A stretch of 19,588 nucleotides of DNA from an uncultured Anaerotruncus sp. (GTDB lineage Bacteria > Bacillota > Clostridia > Oscillospirales > Ruminococcaceae). This document shows positions 1 to 6,410 of the stretch, in pieces; the first letter of the stretch is position 1, and every line of letters begins with the position of its first letter. The position numbers were made by a program, and so were the translations under genes. A model generated the notes under the pieces. It worked only from the letters and a program-made list of their open reading frames with translations. It ran no database searches and was not told where the DNA came from. Location of the stretch: the NCBI GenBank assembly GCA_910586875.1, contig CAJUJI010000038.1, forward strand, positions 1 through 19,588, in the 5' to 3' direction.

Positions 1-220
1 TGTGGTGAAGGAGCCGGAGGCCCCTCCGCCCCTCTCCACAAGCTCCCCAGAGGAGGAAAGCGGCTCAGTTCCCGATATGACCCCAGCCGAGCCGGAGGGA
101 GCGGCTGGAGAACACATCCTCATCGCCTACTTTACTTGGGCGGAAAACACTTACGTAGCCCACCCGGAGGAGGTGGATATTGATGCCACCACTTCTGCCA
201 GTGTTCTCCTGCCCGGAAAC
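1..220 (+). pseudogene. Flavodoxin-domain lipoprotein-like gene, fragment (both ends missing)
   Basis: The frame entering from the left edge reads a Pro/Glu/Ser-rich low-complexity linker (residues 1-35 of the visible part), then GEHILIAYFTWAENTYVA and SASVLLPGN. This matches the start of the flavodoxin fold found in Clostridia flavodoxin-family (Flavodoxin_4-like) proteins: first beta strand ILIAYFTW, then the phosphate-binding loop region. The linker suggests a secreted or lipid-anchored form whose signal peptide lies outside the window. Homology stops at about base 220, where the sequence becomes the reverse strand of an unrelated winged-helix gene. The frame then runs on without family resemblance to a stop at 314-316. 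The remaining 100 or more residues of a flavodoxin are missing, so it cannot be functional. Family assignment is from memory of the motif; no search was run. Confidence 0.6.
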
Positions 221-425
221 GCGCTTCTCGCACCATGCGCCCTGCCATCTCCAAATCGGCAAGGGCGCGTTTTATCGTGCTGCGGGACAGCTTTAAATCC
301 CGCGCGATTGTGTTGATCCCAGGCCAACAACAGCCGGTTTTACCTGCGCGGTCGCGCAGATACATGTACACCGCCACTGCCCGATGCGGCAACACGCTTT
401 CATATACCTCATCAAAGTAGGACAT
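132..425 (-). pseudogene. Winged-helix/HTH domain protein of conjugative-element type, 3' truncated
   Basis: The start is ATG at 425, preceded by GGGAGGGGAAGAGG, an ideal ribosome binding site. The first 65 residues, from MSYFDEVYESVLPHRAVAVY through INTIARDLKLSRSTIKRALA, form a clear helix-turn-helix of the kind seen in small replication or regulatory proteins of Firmicutes integrative elements. It would bind DNA. After REARFRAG (about base 206) the family sequence, normally a Gly/Arg/Ser-rich turn and a final strand, is lost and the frame reads the antisense of a flavodoxin gene to a stop at 132. The start overlaps the end of the upstream VirD4 remnant by 14 nt in another frame, as in an intact mobile-element operon. 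What remains might still fold, since the HTH itself is complete. The upstream frame extension to 572 is rejected. Confidence 0.6.
205..222. other. Recombination junction between two truncated convergent genes
   Basis: Plus-strand flavodoxin homology ends at LLPGN (about base 220). Minus-strand winged-helix homology ends at REARFRAG (about base 206). The two overlap for only some 15 bases, so the breakpoint lies in this interval. Both genes have lost their 3' parts here, which is what an illegitimate deletion or an excision scar would leave. No target-site duplication is recognisable by eye. Confidence 0.5.
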
Positions 426-776
426 CCTCTTCCCCTCCCAGCCGGATTGGAACTGGCCTGCGCGGTGGCAGAGCGGGTCGCTTTTGGGCCGGATACTTCT
501 GCTCAATCGCCCGTTCCAGCGCTTCCTTGTCTGCATACCGGATGGAACGCGCAGCCCTTTTTGGCAGCTCAAATGGCTTCTCCAATGTAATCCCCCATTT
601 TAAGAACAGCCACGGCTCACCGAGCCGGAAAGCACCGTCTGCTCGCCCAGCGCCTTGGAAAGCCGTTCCGCAGAACTGCTGTTGGGCGCAAACCCGACAA
701 AGATCACATCCCTCGCGTTATCAATGATGATGTCGCTGCCCTCTTTTCCATAGTTGCGCTCCATTGATAGCACTGA
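412..776 (-). pseudogene. VirD4/TraG-type conjugation coupling protein, C-terminal remnant with internal deletion
   Basis: Coupling proteins are membrane-anchored ATPases that feed DNA to a type IV secretion channel. From 776 to about 606 the minus strand reads ERNYGKEGSD, VIFVGFAPNSSSAERLSKAL and TVLSGSVSRG, a highly characteristic stretch of VirD4-like proteins of Gram-positive integrative elements. The reading frame then shifts, and from about 612 to 412 another frame gives LFLKWGITLEKPFEL, SIRYADKEALERAIEQKY and a basic Pro-rich tail, the expected C-terminus of the same protein. Roughly 40 residues that normally join the two parts are missing, so the junction at about 603-612 is an out-of-frame deletion. 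The whole N-terminal ATPase region is also absent upstream of 776. This is a dead gene fragment marking a former integrative conjugative element. Confidence 0.7.
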
Positions 777-789
777 ACTTCCAAAGTAA

Positions 790-906
790 GAGCAAGGTGA
801 TTTGTTTCTGATTATCCACGACATTGAAGCAAATATTGACGTAGGTACTCCAAATCTACAAGCAACAAATGAAATCGCTGATAATTTAACAGTTGGTCGG
901 TTGTAG
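790..906 (+). other. Short unassigned reading frame, protein-like C-terminal fragment
   Basis: Between in-frame stops at 787-789 and 904-906 the plus strand reads 38 residues, including LFLIIHDIEANIDVGTPN and ATNEIADNLTVGRL. The composition is protein-like (a hydrophobic strand, then an amphipathic helix), but there is no good start codon with a ribosome binding site. It may be the 3' tail of another mobile-element gene cut off at about 780. No family is recognised. Confidence 0.25.
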
Positions 907-976
907 GATTGTGGACGAAATGATAAAATGCAGTCTATATTGAACAATCAAGTTTTTCAAATTGGAAACTAATTCA

Positions 977-1108
977 TTAGACAACCCGATGGTCAATATA
1001 ATGTACTTTAATATCTTTTCTTTGGAGGTCCAACTCCGCCATAGCCTCCTGAACGGCTTGGACCGCCTCCTCGTTGCCGTAATCTGAGGCGGTATCTTGT
1101 CCATCCAT
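977..1108 (-). other. Short unassigned ORF, 43 residues
   Basis: An ATG at 1108, directly after an in-frame TGA and with GAAAGG about 10 nt upstream, opens a frame encoding MDGQDTASDYGNEEAVQAV and ending IKVHYIDHRVV. It is acidic and could form one amphipathic helix followed by a strand. It lies in the debris between the VirD4 remnant and the operon terminator. It could be a remnant of a mobile-element gene or a chance ORF. Confidence 0.25.
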
Positions 1109-1227
1109 TCATTGGTGGTCCTTTCAATCTCTAATAGGTGGACTTTGAGGATTCTGTTTCCAACCAACTCCCGCCACAGATATATCATACAATGTTGATT
1201 AAGTCTAGTAACTCTTATTGTCTAGAG

Positions 1228-1254
1228 AAAAGACCACCTTTCGGTGGCCTTTTT
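1228..1254 (-). terminator. Rho-independent terminator, probably bidirectional
   Basis: Seven-base stem with a tetraloop at 1232-1249. On the minus strand it reads GGCCACC GAAA GGTGGTC followed by TTTT, with one G-U pair and a GNRA loop. On the plus strand the same hairpin, with one mismatch, is followed by TTTTT. It is the first strong terminator downstream of the ABC ATPase gene and most likely ends the polysaccharide operon. It may also insulate against readthrough from the left. Confidence 0.75.
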
Positions 1255-1376
1255 CGATAGGTTTCACAACTAGTATGGAGCACCAACCGATTTTACGGTC
1301 ACAGCTCTATTTTATGCAAACATCATTTTGGGTGCAAAAAACAAAATTTATTCAAAGATGCGGCCAGGAAATTCGA
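1255..1376. other. Non-coding gap before the terminator
   Basis: This stretch is AT-rich and carries no convincing reading frame, hairpin or promoter on either strand. It is probably the untranslated 3' end of the operon transcript. Confidence 0.4.
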
Positions 1377-1502
1377 CTACCTCTTTTCATTAGCATCATG
1401 CCAACAGGACCGGATATCATGAGCAGCCGGACCACTCATTAGATCCTTGGTGACTATACTCTGTAGGTGATGCTCTATTCTATCTCGTTTTGCCTCTGTC
1501 AC
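1377..1502 (-). CDS. Small unassigned ORF (41 residues) at the end of the operon; possibly a truncated gene
   Basis: A GTG at 1502 is preceded by AAGGAG with a 6-nt spacer, a textbook ribosome binding site. It lies 23 nt after the stop of the ABC ATPase gene. The product starts MTEAKRDRIEHHLQ and ends HDIRSCWHDANEKR before a TAG stop. It is charged and mostly helical, with several His and one Cys-Trp pair. No family is recognised. Either it is a genuine small last cistron of the operon, or it is the 5' remnant of a larger gene cut off where the mobile-element debris begins. The good initiation signal argues that it is translated. An upstream extension to 1631 only overlaps the ATPase gene in another frame and is not supported. 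Confidence 0.4.
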   Translation of the reverse strand: MTEAKRDRIEHHLQSIVTKDLMSGPAAHDIRSCWHDANEKR

Positions 1503-1525
1503 ATCAAACTCCTTAGCTAGAGCGT

Positions 1526-2281
1526 TCACGTCGCAGGCAGAGGTGCTCTTCCCTCCAGGAACATCTGATACCGGTCGCAGATGTTTTCCACGTCCCCGCC
1601 AAAGGCAATCTGCTCCCCCTTGTGTAACCACAGCGCCTTACTGCACATCTCCCGCACTTGGGGCAGCGAGTGGCTCACTAGGATCGTGGTCGCCCCTCCC
1701 CCGATAATCTCTCGCATCTTCATCTCGCTCTTCTTCCGGAATGCTCCATCCCCCACAGACAGTACCTCGTCCAGTATCAGGATATCCGGCTTCACTAGGC
1801 TGGCAATGGAAAAGGCCAGCCTGCTTTTCATTCCGCTAGATAGCTGCTTGAAAGGCCTGTCCTGGAATTCCTCCAGCTCCGCAAACTGGAGAATCTGCTG
1901 ATAGGTTTCGTTCATAAACTGTCGGGTATACCCCAACATAGCGCCCCGAAGGTAGGTATTCTCCCTCACGGTCAGATCTCCATCAAAACCGCTAGCCAGC
2001 TCCAACAGGGCGGCGATACTCCCTTGACACTTTACCATGCCCCTTGTAGGCTCCATAATTCCGGATACCGCTTTCAGCAGGGTGGACTTCCCCGCCCCAT
2101 TAGTTCCAATGATCCCCAGCATGTCCCCTTTTTCAAGAGAAAAGGAAATATTCCTGTTTGCCCAGAATTCCTGCACCACGTAATTGCGCTTCAGTCGCCG
2201 CATCACATATTCCTTTAGTCCGATTTCCTTAAAGTCTCCTGTCACATACCGGATGGACACATCCTGTACCTCCAAAATCAT
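1526..2281 (-). CDS. wzt: Polysaccharide ABC exporter, ATP-binding subunit (Wzt/TagH type)
   Basis: This subunit hydrolyses ATP at the inner face of the membrane to drive polysaccharide export with the permease encoded just upstream. Residues 59-67 are the Walker A motif GTNGAGKST, 147-150 the signature LSSG, 167-172 the Walker B ILILDE, and His203 the switch histidine. The extra segment before Walker A and the short spacing to the signature are typical of the Wzt/TagH/RfbE subgroup. ATG at 2281 is chosen over the ATG at 2287 because AAGGAG sits at proper distance (7 nt) only from the former. The product is 251 residues, so it has only the nucleotide-binding domain: the C-terminal carbohydrate-binding domain of E. 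coli O8/O9a-type Wzt is absent. The gene follows the permease by 11 nt and is effectively the last large gene of the operon. Confidence 0.9.
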   Translation of the reverse strand: MILEVQDVSIRYVTGDFKEIGLKEYVMRRLKRNYVVQEFWANRNISFSLEKGDMLGIIGTNGAGKSTLLKAVSGIMEPTRGMVKCQGSIAALLELASGFDGDLTVRENTYLRGAMLGYTRQFMNETYQQILQFAELEEFQDRPFKQLSSGMKSRLAFSIASLVKPDILILDEVLSVGDGAFRKKSEMKMREIIGGGATTILVSHSLPQVREMCSKALWLHKGEQIAFGGDVENICDRYQMFLEGRAPLPAT

Positions 2282-2292
2282 ATCCATTCTCC

Positions 2293-3063
2293 TTATACGT
2301 AATACAGAAACCTTCGATTATACTTTTTGTATATCCAACTGCCAATCCCTAGCATCACTAGAGCATAAAAAGCGCACAACAGGTGAAAGCTGGGTGCCGG
2401 GATATCATTTTCAATGACAATTTTGCGGAAGTACCGGATATACACATACACCGGATTGGCGTAGAATAGATACTGGATCTTCTGGGGATAGGCACTGATA
2501 TTGTAGAAGATGGCCGACAAGTACATAAGCAACTGTAAAAACACGCTATAAAGATACTCGATATCCCGGAAGAACATGAACAAGGCTGACAGAACCATTC
2601 CTACCCCGATATTAAATACCGTCAGGCAGGCGATGGGGTACAGTAACAGGAAGAAGCTCCAGCGCAGAGGCAGGCCAGGCTCAAGAAGTACGAACAGCAG
2701 GAACACCGTCAGTGTCAGACAGAAATTGATAAACGCCTGCACGTTGCGGGAGAGCAGAAACATATACTTGGGCACATTCACCTTAGTAAAGATGGCCGCG
2801 TTGCCCATCAGGGAGCGCATGCCCCCATTGGTGGACTCGCTAAAATAAGAATATACCAAATTTCCGCAAAACAAATAGATCAGATAGTGTTCTGTTGCAC
2901 GGCCAAAAAATCGAGTGAATACTAGAGCCATCACCGCCAGAGTCAGCAGTGGCGAAATCACGCTCCACAGCATTCCCAGCACAGTGCGCTTGTATTTCTT
3001 TTTGAAATCACGCTTCACCAGTTCCTCAAAAAGAAAGTGGTATCTCCTAAGATTAAAAAACAT
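2293..3063 (-). CDS. wzm: Polysaccharide ABC exporter, permease subunit (ABC-2; Wzm/TagG type)
   Basis: This 256-residue membrane protein would form the homodimeric channel carrying the lipid-linked glycan across the cytoplasmic membrane. A cytoplasmic amphipathic N-terminus (RRYHFLFEELVKRDFKKKYK) leads into about six hydrophobic segments, starting with TVLGMLWSVISPLLTLAVMA. The KRDFKKKYKRTVLGMLW stretch is the hallmark of ABC-2 transporters for O antigen, capsule and teichoic acid. The C-terminus ends KKYNRRFLYYV, a basic tail common in these permeases. ATG at 3063 follows AAGGAG with an 8-nt spacer. It lies 56 nt after the aminotransferase stop and directly before its ATPase gene, so the two form an export pair. 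The presence of this pair and absence of Wzx/Wzy indicate chain completion in the cytoplasm before export. Confidence 0.92.
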   Translation of the reverse strand: MFFNLRRYHFLFEELVKRDFKKKYKRTVLGMLWSVISPLLTLAVMALVFTRFFGRATEHYLIYLFCGNLVYSYFSESTNGGMRSLMGNAAIFTKVNVPKYMFLLSRNVQAFINFCLTLTVFLLFVLLEPGLPLRWSFFLLLYPIACLTVFNIGVGMVLSALFMFFRDIEYLYSVFLQLLMYLSAIFYNISAYPQKIQYLFYANPVYVYIRYFRKIVIENDIPAPSFHLLCAFYALVMLGIGSWIYKKYNRRFLYYV

Positions 3064-3119
3064 ATTCCAGCTCCTTATTGATGAATATCCACTCAGCTTG
3101 AGTAACTACTGGGGCAGAC

Positions 3120-4253
3120 CTATCTTGTAAAATCATTGACCACCCCTGCAACCAACCTAATGTCTTCTTCTGTCAGATACAAATGGAGAGGCAGCGAAAT
3201 AATGTGTTGCGAAACCTCGTGTGCATGGGGGCATTCCCCATGATCATAAGCATAGATGCTGTATTCAGTATTGTCTCGATAATGAACCCCTGCGTAAATC
3301 TCATGCTTTGCCAGCTCATCAAGCAGGCCCTCCCTATCCGGCACAATCAGCTCGTAAATATGGTAGGAGCATTCATCATGGTAGGGTGCGCCAACAATCT
3401 TGATATTAGGATTATCCGCAAATGCCTGATCGTACATACTGGCAAGCATCCGGCGATACCGGTTATCTTCGTCCAGATATCGGAGCTGCACAATCCCAAT
3501 TGCCGCCATAATGGAATTCCCGTGGTCCTTTTGGCCCACATATTCCACATCATATTTCCATTTATATGTCCCTTTGTCGCCTGTCCGCGCATAGGTATCT
3601 TTATTGATCCCCAGCCATCCCAGTTTCCGCGCAATCACATCATATCTGCCATCCGCAAAGCATATCATCCCGCTATCAGCAGTAGGCAGGTTTTTTACCG
3701 CCTGGTAGGAATATACTGTCACATCCACCCCATCCCAGGTTCCCGGACATACCCCGTCCACACGGGTCCCTGACATATGGGCGGCGTCTAAAATCAGCTT
3801 TAAGCCGTGTTTCCTGCAAATTTCAATGATTGTTTTCAGGCGTCCCACCCTGCCGCCATAGCCCACAAACATGACAGCGCGGGTCCGCTCGTTGATTTTC
3901 CGTTCCACATCCTGGGGATCCAGGCAAAGATATTCGTCCACATCGGCGAATCTGGCTATCAGGTTGTTTTTCGGCATGGCATGGTTGGTCGAAACAAAGG
4001 TAATGGGGGTGGTAATAATCTCATCCCCATCGTTCCAGCCGCATTCTGCCTTCAAAATTTGTACAGCCATATAAAGGCCCACTGTATTAGAGTTTAAATA
4101 ATACGCATGGGGATGTCCGGTGTACTCCTTCCATTTTTCTTCAAACTCTACGGTTTTGAATCCCATGCCAGTCCAGCCCTTTTCCAGACACTCCCGAATC
4201 TGCTCTATACATTCATCCACATGGAATTTGGGTTTTAAAACTTGAATCGCCAA
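3120..4253 (-). CDS. DegT/DnrJ/EryC1/StrS-family PLP-dependent sugar aminotransferase
   Basis: Members transfer an amino group, usually from glutamate, to a keto group of a nucleotide sugar or related sugar. The 377-residue product is of normal family length. Asp156 (ILDAAHMSG) should contact the PLP ring nitrogen, and Lys187 in SYQAVKNLP is the expected Schiff-base lysine; the Gly-rich patch after it is reduced to ADSGMI. The N-terminal LKPKF and WTGMGFKTVEFEEKW segment matches the family's usual opening. The start is TTG at 4253: AAAGGAGAGG lies 7 nt upstream and there is no ATG nearby. Two substrates are plausible: the RmlB product dTDP-4-keto-6-deoxyglucose, giving a 4-amino sugar, or an oxidised ulosonic acid made by the neighbouring aldolase and KdsB-like genes. 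The formyl- and acyltransferase genes upstream fit an amino group that is later N-acylated. Confidence 0.88.
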   Translation of the reverse strand: MAIQVLKPKFHVDECIEQIRECLEKGWTGMGFKTVEFEEKWKEYTGHPHAYYLNSNTVGLYMAVQILKAECGWNDGDEIITTPITFVSTNHAMPKNNLIARFADVDEYLCLDPQDVERKINERTRAVMFVGYGGRVGRLKTIIEICRKHGLKLILDAAHMSGTRVDGVCPGTWDGVDVTVYSYQAVKNLPTADSGMICFADGRYDVIARKLGWLGINKDTYARTGDKGTYKWKYDVEYVGQKDHGNSIMAAIGIVQLRYLDEDNRYRRMLASMYDQAFADNPNIKIVGAPYHDECSYHIYELIVPDREGLLDELAKHEIYAGVHYRDNTEYSIYAYDHGECPHAHEVSQHIISLPLHLYLTEEDIRLVAGVVNDFTR

Positions 4254-4395
4254 ATTAAATCCTCTCCTTTGCGCTTTTATCTTTTTTAATCAATAAAACT
4301 GGTTTCGTCGTGGGAAACCGCAAAGCGGTCCTAAGTTCATAGTCAATCTCGCACATCTATGTATAAACAAGCTCCACCTATCTCAGATTAATTGG
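4254..4395 (-). promoter_or_regulatory. 142-nt leader between acyltransferase and aminotransferase genes, with two mutually exclusive hairpins
   Basis: This is the longest gap inside the operon. The minus-strand transcript can form ACCGC-TTT-GCGGT (4317-4329) or GGTTTC-CCACGAC-GAAACC (4301-4319) followed by AGTTTTATT. The two share bases 4317-4319 and cannot both form fully. The second resembles a weak terminator. This could be a partial attenuator that lowers expression of the aminotransferase and ABC genes, or mere coincidence. No convincing -35/-10 pair was found. Confidence 0.25.
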
Positions 4396-4896
4396 CTATA
4401 TCAGCCTCATTTTCAGCAGGCTTTTTCCGCTGCGCTGTTCGGCTTCGCCCATTGTACAAAACCCCACCCGTTCATAAGTCCTTCGTGCCGCTATGTTCTC
4501 CTCGTAAACCTCCAGCCATATTTCTTTTAAAAAAAGCCTTTCAAAGCCAATATCGCAGATAGCCCTTGTAATGTCGCAGCCCATACCCGGCTTATCAAAT
4601 AATTCGCGCGCAACCAAAAGCCTGCCAAACTCCGCAGCACCGCCAGGTGTTATATGGTACAAGGCTCCCGCCCCCGCAAAGCAATCCACATCCCGCGGAG
4701 AAATAGAGAACATAATATCGTCCTTTTTTAAAAGATAATTCTGATACCACTCCAGCTGTTGCTGGCTGGAAATGATGCTTTGATCAAAAAACCATCTTCT
4801 GTTTTGGTTGCGCAGGAGCAGCAGGGAAAAAATATCCTCTTGGGATAGGGGTCGGATATTCACAAATTCCGAAGTCCCAAAAAGATGATGATCCAT
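4396..4896 (-). CDS. GNAT-family N-acyltransferase
   Basis: The 166-residue product has the GNAT layout of the RimJ/PseH-like group: a starting strand (FVNIRPLSQEDIFSLLLLRN), a middle sheet, the acyl-CoA pyrophosphate loop around residues 103-107 (PGMGC) and the closing motif ENIAARRTYERVGF (about 133-146). It would transfer an acetyl or other acyl group from CoA, in this context most likely to an amino sugar. ATG at 4896 has GAGG 8 nt upstream. It starts 43 nt after the stop of the formyltransferase as sequenced. If the G tract there were one base shorter, the formyltransferase would end in TGA directly abutting this ATG, which suggests translational coupling in at least one tract state. Substrate is inferred from context only. 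Confidence 0.8.
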   Translation of the reverse strand: MDHHLFGTSEFVNIRPLSQEDIFSLLLLRNQNRRWFFDQSIISSQQQLEWYQNYLLKKDDIMFSISPRDVDCFAGAGALYHITPGGAAEFGRLLVARELFDKPGMGCDITRAICDIGFERLFLKEIWLEVYEENIAARRTYERVGFCTMGEAEQRSGKSLLKMRLI

Positions 4897-4939
4897 TCAG
4901 GCCACCTCTTTTTGGGGCCAGGGCCAGGCGGTCAGCTGG

Positions 4940-5728
4940 TTAACTCCCCCCCCCCCGTATAGGTCTATTGCACTCATTTTCTTCTGTAATGGTTATCGAT
5001 ACCAAATACTGCTTTCCGTTTTCTGAAAAACCAGCGGCGCCTTTTCCATTGAACATTCTTCCACGGAGAATATTAAAAAGCATCCGCGGGGAATAGGTTT
5101 CGTCCAGGTCGATCCGGCAAAATGGCTCCAGCTCTTTTCCATAGTGGAATGTGCCTTCCTCCATCCTTTGGGGCTGGACCGGCGCGGTATTTTCTAAAAT
5201 CTGACCTAAGTATTGATAAAAGAGCTGTAATATTTTTTCTCTGGACTTTTGGTAAAGCGTCTCACCCGTATCGGTCCAACTGACCGGTATTTCTTCCTGC
5301 GCAATAATGGGGCCACTGTCAATGTTAGCATCTACATAATGCAGAGTCACACCGAAAGGAGTCTGATCCACAATGCTCCAAAAATAGGGATGCCTGCCCC
5401 GATTATAAGGAAGAAGCCCTGGGTGCGTATTAACAAAGCCCCGTTTTGTGGTGCTTATCTGCTCTTGGCTTATGATACGAGGCCACCAGGCTAAGATTCC
5501 CAGATCAAACTGCTGCTCACGGAGCTCCTGAAGACTGCCTTTATCTGAAAAATTGTTTTCAGACCATATTATAGCCGTTGGGTTCGCTTTCAGCACTGCT
5601 TCCTTCATAGAATCGTTATAGCCACCCCGATCCTCGGAATCCAGTACAAGATATTGAATTTTTATCCCATGGTCACATAAATGCTTTACCACATGCATAC
5701 CAACGTAATCGGCCGCTGCAACAATCAT
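4940..5728 (-). CDS. Sugar N-formyltransferase (formyl-tetrahydrofolate dependent)
   Basis: The family transfers a formyl group from N10-formyl-tetrahydrofolate, in polysaccharide loci to the amine of a nucleotide-linked amino sugar (VioF, WlaRD, QdtF type). The catalytic triad is visible: Asn100 and His102 in VNTHPGLLPYNRG, and Asp137 in ANIDSGP. An N-terminal Rossmann-like half starts MIVAAADYVGMHVV. A short C-terminal domain after residue about 190 resembles the small beta-barrel tail of formyltransferases. Length is 262 residues, as for sugar formyltransferases and shorter than Met-tRNA formyltransferase. ATG at 5728 is preferred: AAAGGAAGTAAGG lies upstream, while the GTG at 5764 has no ribosome binding site. 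The gene ends in a run of 11 G, giving the tail RGGGS. Together with the aminotransferase it could make an N-formyl amino sugar such as Qui4NFo from the RmlB product. Confidence 0.85.
   Translation of the reverse strand: MIVAAADYVGMHVVKHLCDHGIKIQYLVLDSEDRGGYNDSMKEAVLKANPTAIIWSENNFSDKGSLQELREQQFDLGILAWWPRIISQEQISTTKRGFVNTHPGLLPYNRGRHPYFWSIVDQTPFGVTLHYVDANIDSGPIIAQEEIPVSWTDTGETLYQKSREKILQLFYQYLGQILENTAPVQPQRMEEGTFHYGKELEPFCRIDLDETYSPRMLFNILRGRMFNGKGAAGFSENGKQYLVSITITEENECNRPIRGGGS
4946..4956 (-). repeat. Homopolymer G(11) tract on the coding strand at the 3' end of the formyltransferase gene
   Basis: Eleven consecutive C on the plus strand, hence eleven G in the mRNA. As sequenced (11 G) the protein ends RGGGS. 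With 10 G it would read on for VNQLTAWPWPQKEVA and stop at TGA (4897-4899), immediately before the acyltransferase ATG. With 12 G it would end GGGELTS. It is the longest homopolymer in the window and a candidate slippage site, or a base-count error. Confidence 0.85.
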
Positions 5729-5760
5729 AACCTTACTTCCTTTCTTGTTTCTGTTGGGCC

Positions 5761-6408
5761 TCACAGCTGCAAAAGCTGCATCAGCATGTCCACATGCTCT
5801 GCGATACCTACATGGGAGTATTGGTCCAGAGCCTTTGCAGAGGTAAATCCATACCCATAAATCACCCCGATAAAATCCATTCCTATTTCCTCTGCCGCCA
5901 CAGCGTCATAACCGCTGTCCCCCACAAATACCGCCCTGTCTCGGCTTATGCCCAGTTGTTCTAAGGCGGCCAGGATTAGCTTCGCCTTTGTGTCTGCCTG
6001 TTCATCGCGGACGCCTGCAACCGCATCAAATACATCCAGTTCTACATGCCTTAAAACCGTGATGGCCAGCTCCTCTTTTTTCAGGGTTGCCACACCCAGC
6101 TTTTTCCCTTTTCGCTTTAAGCCATGCAGCAATGGGAGAATACCACTATACGCTCTTGACTGAAAAATCCCTTGTCTCTGCGCAAATTCTCGGTGCAGCT
6201 TTACCGCCTGGAGAGCCCTCTCCTCATCCAGATGATGATATTTCTGATATGCCTCAAAGGGCGGTGGGCCGATGAACCCCCTAGCTTTTTCATCGTCAAC
6301 AGGTACAAGGCCCAGATGGGCTTCCGCATACCGGACTGAATTGATAATCCCCTCCCCTGTATCAACCAGGGTGCCGTCCAAATCAAAAATCACCGACCGG
6401 TAGCTCAT
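5761..6408 (-). CDS. HAD-superfamily phosphatase (phosphoglycolate-phosphatase-like)
   Basis: The product removes phosphate from a small phosphorylated substrate. Motif I is DLDGTLVDT with nucleophile Asp9 and acid Asp11. Motif II is the Thr in GVATLKK, motif III a Lys in the KAKLI region, and motif IV VFVGDSGYDAV. A helical cap domain lies between residues about 15 and 80, as in the PGP/Gph class (subclass IA). The length, 215 residues, is normal. ATG at 6408 follows GGGAGGA with a 6-nt spacer and lies 2 nt after the aldolase stop. The TTG upstream at 6423 would have no ribosome binding site. Placed between an aldolase and a formyltransferase, and near a KdsB-like gene, it is well placed to act like KdsC, dephosphorylating a sugar-acid phosphate before CMP activation. 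That role is inference; HAD specificity cannot be read from sequence. Confidence 0.85.
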   Translation of the reverse strand: MSYRSVIFDLDGTLVDTGEGIINSVRYAEAHLGLVPVDDEKARGFIGPPPFEAYQKYHHLDEERALQAVKLHREFAQRQGIFQSRAYSGILPLLHGLKRKGKKLGVATLKKEELAITVLRHVELDVFDAVAGVRDEQADTKAKLILAALEQLGISRDRAVFVGDSGYDAVAAEEIGMDFIGVIYGYGFTSAKALDQYSHVGIAEHVDMLMQLLQL

Positions 6409-6410
6409 TG

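Noticed and set aside
132..572. Long version of the HTH ORF starting at 572
   Set aside because: Residues 1-49 are the VirD4 tail read in the wrong frame; the ribosome binding site and family start are at 425.
600..947. 115-residue minus-strand ORF as one intact gene
   Set aside because: Only its last 57 or so residues are protein-like (VirD4). The first part is antisense to another frame, and the true C-terminus continues in a different frame.
886..1188. 100-residue minus-strand ORF
   Set aside because: No ribosome binding site and no family; a different frame in the same place gives a more protein-like sequence (977-1108).
1503..1631. Upstream extension of the small ORF at the operon end
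   Set aside because: It overlaps the ABC ATPase gene in another frame; the ribosome binding site supports GTG at 1502.
3183..3773. 196-residue plus-strand ORF opposite the aminotransferase
   Set aside because: It is antisense to a gene with clear catalytic motifs; its sequence resembles no family and it has no plausible context.
4330..4395. Possible internal promoter (TTGACT and TATACAT-like boxes) in the leader of the aminotransferase gene
   Set aside because: The boxes are not at 16-18 nt spacing in any combination, so no sigma-70-type promoter can be supported.
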